From DASQFD01 sp035633255 (GTDB lineage Bacteria > Actinomycetota > Actinomycetes > Actinomycetales > Dermatophilaceae), in NCBI GenBank assembly GCA_035633255.1, contig DASQFD010000120.1, forward strand, positions 1 to 21,887: a stretch of 21,887 nt of DNA, given 5' to 3'. Position numbers and translations under genes: made by a program. This document shows, piece by piece, positions 1 to 6,300 of this stretch. The number at the start of each line of letters is the position of its first letter. The first letter of the stretch is position 1. The notes below the pieces were generated by a model, which saw only the letters and a list, made by a program, of their open reading frames with translations, did no database searches and was not told the origin of the DNA.

Positions 1-1
1 C

Positions 2-3000
2 GGGTTCGCCGCGCCCGCAGCACCTGCTGCCGACGTGGCGCCGGCACCGACGTCACCTCCGACCGAGCCGGCGGTTGTCGCAGCGGTGGCAGCGGTGGCA
101 GCACCGGTCGCACCTGCTGCGGCACCAGCCGTGGCGGCACCGCCCGCGACGGCGGCACCGGCCGCAGCCGGCGGCGACGACGTGCTGGCAGCCGTCACCG
201 ACATCGTCGCAGAGATGACCGGCTACCCCGCCGACCTGCTCGATCCCGACCTCGACCTCGAGGCCGACCTGGGCGTCGACACCGTCAAGCAGGCAGAGGT
301 CTTCGCCGCCGTCCGCGCCCGGTGGGACCTCGAGCGCGACGACACCGTGCGGCTGCGCGACTTCCCCACCCTGCACGCCGTCTCCGGCTGGGTCCGCGAC
401 CGGCTCGGCCTGCCCGCGCCGTCCGCAGCCTCCGCGGCGGCCCCCGCAGCCGCCCCCGCAGCCGCCCCCGCAGCCGCCCCCGCGGCACCCGCCGCGGACG
501 AGGTCCTCACGGTCGTCACCGGCATCGTCGCCGAGATGACCGGCTACCCGGCCGACCTGCTCGACCCCGAGCTCGACCTCGAGGCCGACCTGGGCGTGGA
601 CACCGTCAAGCAGGCCGAGGTCTTCGCCGCCGTCCGCGCCCACTGGGACCTCGAGCGCGACGAGAACCTGCAGCTGCGCGACTTCCCCACCCTCAACGCG
701 GTCGCCGGCTGGGTCCGCGCCCGCCTCGGCACGTCCGCCGGCCCGGGCTCGGGTGCCGGTGCGGCCGCCGGCACCCCCGGCACCGCGGCCGACGCCACTG
801 CCCACGCCGCGCCGCACACGGTCGTCGGTGACCTGAGCGCGATCGACGCGCTGCCCCGGCGCGTGCCGGTGCCGTCGCTCCGGCCGGCCGCGGACCGCTG
901 CGCGGCCACGGGAGTCGTGATGGAGGGCGCCCGCGTCGTCGTCATGCGCGACGAGGGCGGGGTCGGTGACGCACTGCTCAAGCGCCTCGGCAAGGCCGGC
1001 GCGACCGCGCTGGTCCTCGAGCCCGGCCTGCCGACCGAGGAGATCCTCGCCCGGCTGGAGGGTTGGACCGCCGAGGGCCCGGTGGCCGGTGTGTACTGGC
1101 TGACCGCGCTCGACGACGAGGGCGACCTCGCGGCATACGACCTGGACACCTGGCGCGAGGCCCTGCGGCGCCGCGTCAAGGCGCTGTACGCCACCATGCG
1201 GCACCTCTGGGCGAGCGACGCCTTCCTCGTCTCCGCCACCCGGCTCGGTGGCCTGCACGGCTACGGCCCGGGCGGGGCGACGTCCACGCTGGGCGGCGCG
1301 GTGACCGGCTTCGCGAAGTCCTACCGCAAGGAGCGTCCGGACGCCCTGGTCAAGGCCGTCGACCTGCCGGCCTCCCGTCGGACGGCGGCGGTCGCGGACC
1401 TGCTGCTCGAGGAGACGCTGCGCGACCCGGGCTGCGTGGAGGTGGGCCGGCTGAACGGCCGGCGCTACGGCATCGCCCTGCTCGAGCAGCCGTTCACGCC
1501 GCTCTCCGAGGACGGCGCCCCTGACGGCCCGGGCGGCATGCCGCTCGGCTCGGAGTCGGTGTTCCTCATCACTGGCGCGGCGGGCAGCATCGTCTCGGCG
1601 ATCACTGCCGACCTGGCCAAGGCGTCGGGCGGGGTCTTCCACCTGCTCGACCTGACCGCCACCCCGGACCGCGACGACGCGGACATCGCCGCCTTCCGCA
1701 CCGACCGGACCGGCCTGAAGGCGACCATCGCCGCCCGGACCAAGGAGCGCGGCGAGAAGGCCACCCCGGTGGCGATCGAGAAGGAGGTCGCCCACATCGA
1801 GCGGCTCGAGGCGGCGCTGACCTGCATCGAGGCGGTCGAGGCCGCGGGCGGCACGGCGCACTACTACTCGGTGGACCTCACCGACCCCGAGGCAGTCGCC
1901 GCGGTCATGGAGTCCGTGCGCGAGCGCAGCGGCCGCATCGACGTCCTGCTGCACGCCGCGGGCCTGGAGATCAGCCGCAACCTGCCGGAGAAGGAGCCGC
2001 GCGAGTACGACCTGGTCTTCGACGTCAAGACGACCGGGTGGTTCAACGTGTGGCAGGCGGCCCGCAGCATGGAGGTCGGGGCCGTCGTGGCGTTCTCCTC
2101 CGTCGCGGGCCGGTTCGGCAACAACGGCCAGACCGACTACTCCGCCGCCAACGACCTGCTGTGCAAGATGGTCGCCTCACTGCGGGCCAGCCGCCCGGAG
2201 ACCCGGGGCCTCGCGCTGGACTGGACGGCGTGGGGTGGGATCGGCATGGCCACCCGCGGGTCCATCCCCAAGATCATGGAGATGGCCGGGGTGCAGATGC
2301 TGCCGCCGGACGCCGGCGTGGCGTGGATCCGGCGGGAGCTGGCCTCGTCCGGGTACTCCGGTGAGGTGGTCGTGGCCGGTGAGCTGGGGCTCATGGCAGC
2401 CGAGCAGGCCGAGGGCGGCGGCGTCGAGCCCGGTGCCCTCGTGGGCGAGGGCCCGCACGGCCCGATGGTCGGTGAGGTGACGCTGAGCACCAACGCCGGT
2501 GTCGTCGACACCGTGACCCTCGACCCCGCCGAGCAGGCCTTCCTCCACGACCACCGCATCGACGGCACGCCGATGCTGCCGGGCGTGATGGGGATGGAGT
2601 CCTTCGCAGAGGTCGCCGGGCTGGTCGCCCCCGAGGGGTACCGCGTGGCGGCCGTCGAGGACGTGAGCTTCCGGGCCCCGGTGAAGTTCTACCGGGACCA
2701 GCCGCGGACCCTCACCGTCACGGCCGTCACGGGGCCGGACCCCGACGGTGGCGACGACCTCGTCGCGCACTGCATGCTCACCGCCGAGCGGCGGCTGCCC
2801 GGGCAGGACACCCCCGTCCGCACGACGCACTTCACCGGCCGGGTGCGGCTCACCACCGCCTCGGCGCACGAGGAGCACAGCGACCTCGACCGCGGTCAGC
2901 ACGACCCGGTCGTCGGCGCGGAGGAGGTCTACCGGTTCTACTTCCACGGCCCGGCCTACCAGGTCGTGGAGGCGGCGTGGCGCGACGGCGAGGGCTCCAC

Positions 3001-3367
3001 GGCCCGGCTGCCCGAGACCCTGCCCGACGACCGGTCACCGATGGACGCCCCGCTCAGCCTCGCACCACGCCTGGTCGAGCTGTGCTTCCAGACCGCGGGG
3101 CTGTGGGAGGCCGCCCGGGAGGACCGGATGGCCCTGCCGATGGGCGTCGGCCGGGTGCGGGTGCTCCGCGACCCGGCAGAGGCCGCCGGCCGTCTCGTCG
3201 CCCACGCCGAGGTGCACGACGGGAACGTCGACGCCCTCGTCGTCGACGACGAGGGGCGCGTGGTCGTCCGCCTCGAGGGCTACGCGACCGTGCCGCTGCC
3301 CGGCGGCATCCCGGACGACGTCCGGCCGGCCCTGTCGGCCGCCTTCGGCTCCGAGGCACCGGCGTGA
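2..3367 (+). CDS. Iterative type I polyketide/PUFA-like synthase, C-terminal part: ACP-ACP-KR-DH (5' truncated)
   Basis: The frame is open from the window edge, so the N-terminus (expected KS and AT) is off the left side; 1121 codons are visible. Counting residue 1 at base 2: an Ala/Pro linker (1-58), two ACP domains (about 60-138 and 166-245) with the helix-II motif LGVDTVKQ, a KR with an N-terminal structural half (about 300-490) and an NADPH loop TGAAGS at 524, catalytic Tyr713 in DYSAAN, then a double-hotdog dehydratase (about 830-1110) with HRIDGTPMLP (His851). The order resembles PfaA-type PUFA synthases and enediyne PKSs, where one module works iteratively on ACP-bound chains in the cytoplasm. 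Odd points: the ACP attachment residue is Thr (94 and 201), not Ser, and the DH acid position reads Glu1026 (LVELCFQ) where Asp is usual. It overlaps the carboxylase gene by 4 bases, so the two are one operon. The product is unknown. Confidence 0.88.
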   Translation, partial: GFAAPAAPAADVAPAPTSPPTEPAVVAAVAAVAAPVAPAAAPAVAAPPATAAPAAAGGDDVLAAVTDIVAEMTGYPADLLDPDLDLEADLGVDTVKQAEVFAAVRARWDLERDDTVRLRDFPTLHAVSGWVRDRLGLPAPSAASAAAPAAAPAAAPAAAPAAPAADEVLTVVTGIVAEMTGYPADLLDPELDLEADLGVDTVKQAEVFAAVRAHWDLERDENLQLRDFPTLNAVAGWVRARLGTSAGPGSGAGAAAGTPGTAADATAHAAPHTVVGDLSAIDALPRRVPVPSLRPAADRCAATGVVMEGARVVVMRDEGGVGDALLKRLGKAGATALVLEPGLPTEEILARLEGWTAEGPVAGVYWLTALDDEGDLAAYDLDTWREALRRRVKALYATMRHLWASDAFLVSATRLGGLHGYGPGGATSTLGGAVTGFAKSYRKERPDALVKAVDLPASRRTAAVADLLLEETLRDPGCVEVGRLNGRRYGIALLEQPFTPLSEDGAPDGPGGMPLGSESVFLITGAAGSIVSAITADLAKASGGVFHLLDLTATPDRDDADIAAFRTDRTGLKATIAARTKERGEKATPVAIEKEVAHIERLEAALTCIEAVEAAGGTAHYYSVDLTDPEAVAAVMESVRERSGRIDVLLHAAGLEISRNLPEKEPREYDLVFDVKTTGWFNVWQAARSMEVGAVVAFSSVAGRFGNNGQTDYSAANDLLCKMVASLRASRPETRGLALDWTAWGGIGMATRGSIPKIMEMAGVQMLPPDAGVAWIRRELASSGYSGEVVVAGELGLMAAEQAEGGGVEPGALVGEGPHGPMVGEVTLSTNAGVVDTVTLDPAEQAFLHDHRIDGTPMLPGVMGMESFAEVAGLVAPEGYRVAAVEDVSFRAPVKFYRDQPRTLTVTAVTGPDPDGGDDLVAHCMLTAERRLPGQDTPVRTTHFTGRVRLTTASAHEEHSDLDRGQHDPVVGAEEVYRFYFHGPAYQVVEAAWRDGEGSTARLPETLPDDRSPMDAPLSLAPRLVELCFQTAGLWEAAREDRMALPMGVGRVRVLRDPAEAAGRLVAHAEVHDGNVDALVVDDEGRVVVRLEGYATVPLPGGIPDDVRPALSAAFGSEAPA
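200..740 (+). repeat. Tandem duplication encoding two near-identical ACP domains
   Basis: Two direct copies of about 220 bp, offset by 321 bp (for example the Thr codons at 281 and 602), encode ACP domains differing at only a few residues. High identity at DNA level points to recent duplication or ongoing gene conversion, as is usual for tandem ACPs in PUFA-type synthases. Confidence 0.85.
441..482 (+). repeat. 12-bp tandem repeat in the inter-ACP Ala/Pro linker
   Basis: The unit cccccgcagccg is repeated three and a half times without change and encodes the PAAA linker between the two ACPs. Such linkers are flexible, and copy number could vary between strains without breaking the frame. Confidence 0.8.
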
Positions 3368-6300
3368 CGGCGGTCCGGCGGCTTGCGGTCGTCGACCGTG
3401 GCGAGCCCGCCGTGCGGGTGCTCGCCACGGCGGCGCGGCTCACCGACCCCGCCAGCGGGGAGCCGCTGCGCACCATCGCGGTGAGCACGGTGCCACGGGC
3501 CCGCGCCTGGTGGGCCCGGGAGGCGGGCGAGACCCTGGTGCTCGACGCGCCGGAGGACGGCGTCGTGCCGGTGCCGGACCTGCTCGACGCGCTGCACGGG
3601 GCCCGCGCCGACGCCGTCTGGCTCGGTCTCGTGCCCTGCCAGGACCGGGCCGAGCTCGCCGAGGCCTGCGCGGACGCCGGGATCCTCGTCCTCGGGCCCG
3701 GTGCCGCGGCCATCCGCGCGCTCGGCACACCCGAGGGCCTCGCCGAGGTCGCGGCGGGGGCCGGCGTGCCGGTCCTGACCACGGGGTCTGCCCCCGAGGC
3801 GGCGCGTCGACTGGAGGTCGACGTCGTGCGCGACGGGCAGGGCACCGTGTGGACCCTCGGCCTGCGCGAGGTCACCGTCCTGCGGGACAGCTGGGCGATC
3901 CTCGCCGAGCTCCCCGCCACCGGTGTCCCCGAGGACCAGGCCGCGGACATGGAGGCCGCGGCCCGCGCCCTGGCCGAGCGAGCGGACTTCCGGGGCGGCG
4001 CCATCGTCCACTTCGCCCTCGCCACCGACGGCTCCTTCGCCGTCTGGGGGGTCGACACCGACGGACGCGCCACCCACGCCGGCGTCGAGGAGCGCACCGG
4101 CGCCGGCATCCTCGAGCTCCGCCTGCGGGCGGCGCTGGGCGAGCCGCTTCCTCCGGCCGCGCCGCGCGGCGAGGGCTGGACCGTCGAGGCGCGCCTGCTC
4201 GCCCACGACCCGGACCGCAGGTACGCCCCCACCGGCGGGCGGGTCGAGCTGCTCTCGCTCCCGGTCGGCACCGGCGTCCGGGTCGACGCCGGGCTGCGGG
4301 TCGGCGACCACGTCGACGGGGTCCTCGACCCCGTCATCGCCACCGTGACCTCCTGGGGCCGGGACCGCGACCAGGCGCTCGAGCGCCTCCGCAACGCCCT
4401 GGAGCGCACCAGCGTCGTCCTGTCGGGCGGGGCGACCAACCGCACCGGCATCATCGCGCTCCTCCGCTCCCTTGGCGTGGCCGAGGGGCCGCCGGCACCG
4501 CAGTGGTATGCCGACCAGATCGCCGCCGGCGCGCTGGTGCCGGCCCGAGACCCGATGGCCGTCGTGGCGGCGGCCGTGGAGGTCTACGAGGCGGACCTGG
4601 CGCTCGTCCAGCGGTCCTTCCGGGCCACGGCGGAGCGGGGACGGCCCGAGCACCCGGAACGGGTGGGTGGTGCCATCGACCTGGGCTACCGCGGCGGTCG
4701 CTACCGGCTGCGCGTGGACCGCGTCGGCCCGGACCGCTACCGCGTCCACGACGGCGTCCACCTCGACGTCTCCGTGGACGTGCTCGGGCGCTACGAGCGG
4801 CGCATGCTCCTCGGGGGCCGCACCCGACGGATGGTCGCCGTCACCGAGGATGGCGCCATCCGCCTCGAGATCGACGGGATCGCCCACACCGTGACCCGTG
4901 AGGACGGCGTCGTCGTCCGCGCGCCGTCACCGGCGCTCGTCGGCGGGCTGCTGGTCGCCGTCGGCGACCACGTCAGCGCCGGTCAGCCGGTGGCCACGCT
5001 GGAGTCGATGAAGATGGTGAGCACGCTCACCGCGCCCCTCGACGGGCACGTCGCCTCCCTGGCGGTGCTGCCCAACCAGCAGGTCGAGGGCGGCGACGCG
5101 CTGCTGCGGATCAAGTCCACCGAGGCGTCCCGGCTGATCCCCGACCTCCCGGCCGGAAGCGAGAAGGGCCGGGTCGACCTGGCCGCACTGGGCGTGGCGG
5201 ACGACGCGGCACCGCCGCCGGACGTCTTCGACGACCTCACGGCATACCTGCTCGGTTTCGACCTGGACTCGGCCGCGGCCCGGGCGCTGCGGACCGCGCA
5301 CCGCTCCCGCGTCCAGGGCAGCGGGCCTGCGGACCGCGACCTGCTGGAGCGGGAGGACGCCTTCCTCGACCTCTTCGCCGACATCGGCTCGCTCTACCGC
5401 CCACGGACCGAGGCGGAGGTCGCCGGTGACCCGGAGGTCGCCGACCAGAGCAGCACCCAGGAGTACTTCCTGGCCTTCCTGCAGTCCCTCGACCCGGCCC
5501 GGGCCGGTCTTCGCTCGAGCTACCGGCGGCGCCTGGAGCGCGCCCTGGCGCGCTACGGCGTCGACGGGCTGGGGGACCGGGTGGCGCTGGAGCGAGCGAC
5601 GTTCTGGATGTTCCGCTCGTTCTCCCGTGTCCCTGACCTCGCCGACATCGTCGCCGAGGTGCTGGGGCGGCGGCTGCGGTTCGCCTCCGAGCTCGCCGAC
5701 GGGGCGACGTCGGCCGACCGCGCCCGGCTGGAGCGCCTCGTCACCGCGACCCAGGGCCGCCAGCAGGCGGTGACCGATGCCGCCCGCGACGTGCTCTACC
5801 ACTGGTTCGACGAGCCCGTGCTCAGCCGGGTGGTCACCGAGACCGAGTCCGAGATGCGCACGCACCTCACCGAGCTCGCCGCCGACCCGACCGGTCGCCA
5901 GCGGGCGGACCGGATCGGCCGCCTCGTCTCGTGCCCGCAGCCGATGCGCTCGGTGCTGCTGGGGTCCTGGCTCGAGTCGCGCGGCGACGCCGGCCCGGGT
6001 GGGACCGCGTTCCGGCAGGCGGTGCTCGAGACCTACCTGCGGCGCTTCTACCGGATGCGCGACCTCCACGGGCTCGACTTCGACTCCGTCGACGGGATGG
6101 ACGTCGCCCACGCTCGCTACGAGCTGCCGGACCTCGACGTCCATGTCCTCTCCGCCTACCTGCCGCTCGAGGACGTCCCAGCGGCGTCGCGGGCGATCGC
6201 CGCACACCTGGCCCGGAGCGCCGGGGAGCGCGAGGTGGTGGTCGACCTGGTGACGTGGCGTCAGGGGCCGCGGCCGGACATCGAGCACACGGCCGCGGAC

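Noticed and set aside
53..1954. A long minus-strand open frame opposite the PKS
   Set aside because: It is the shadow of the ACP/KR coding sequence, rich in Gly/Arg/Val/Asp as expected of an antisense of GC-rich codons, with no recognisable domain.
1..3367. Enediyne-type PKS cluster
   Set aside because: The ACP-KR-DH order and a PPTase fit loosely, but the PPTase is a separate gene, there are two ACPs, and none of the enediyne accessory genes is present.
2748..4901. A 717-codon + frame spanning the PKS/carboxylase junction
   Set aside because: It is an out-of-frame reading of both genes, with Arg/Pro/Gly/Ala-rich product and no domain.
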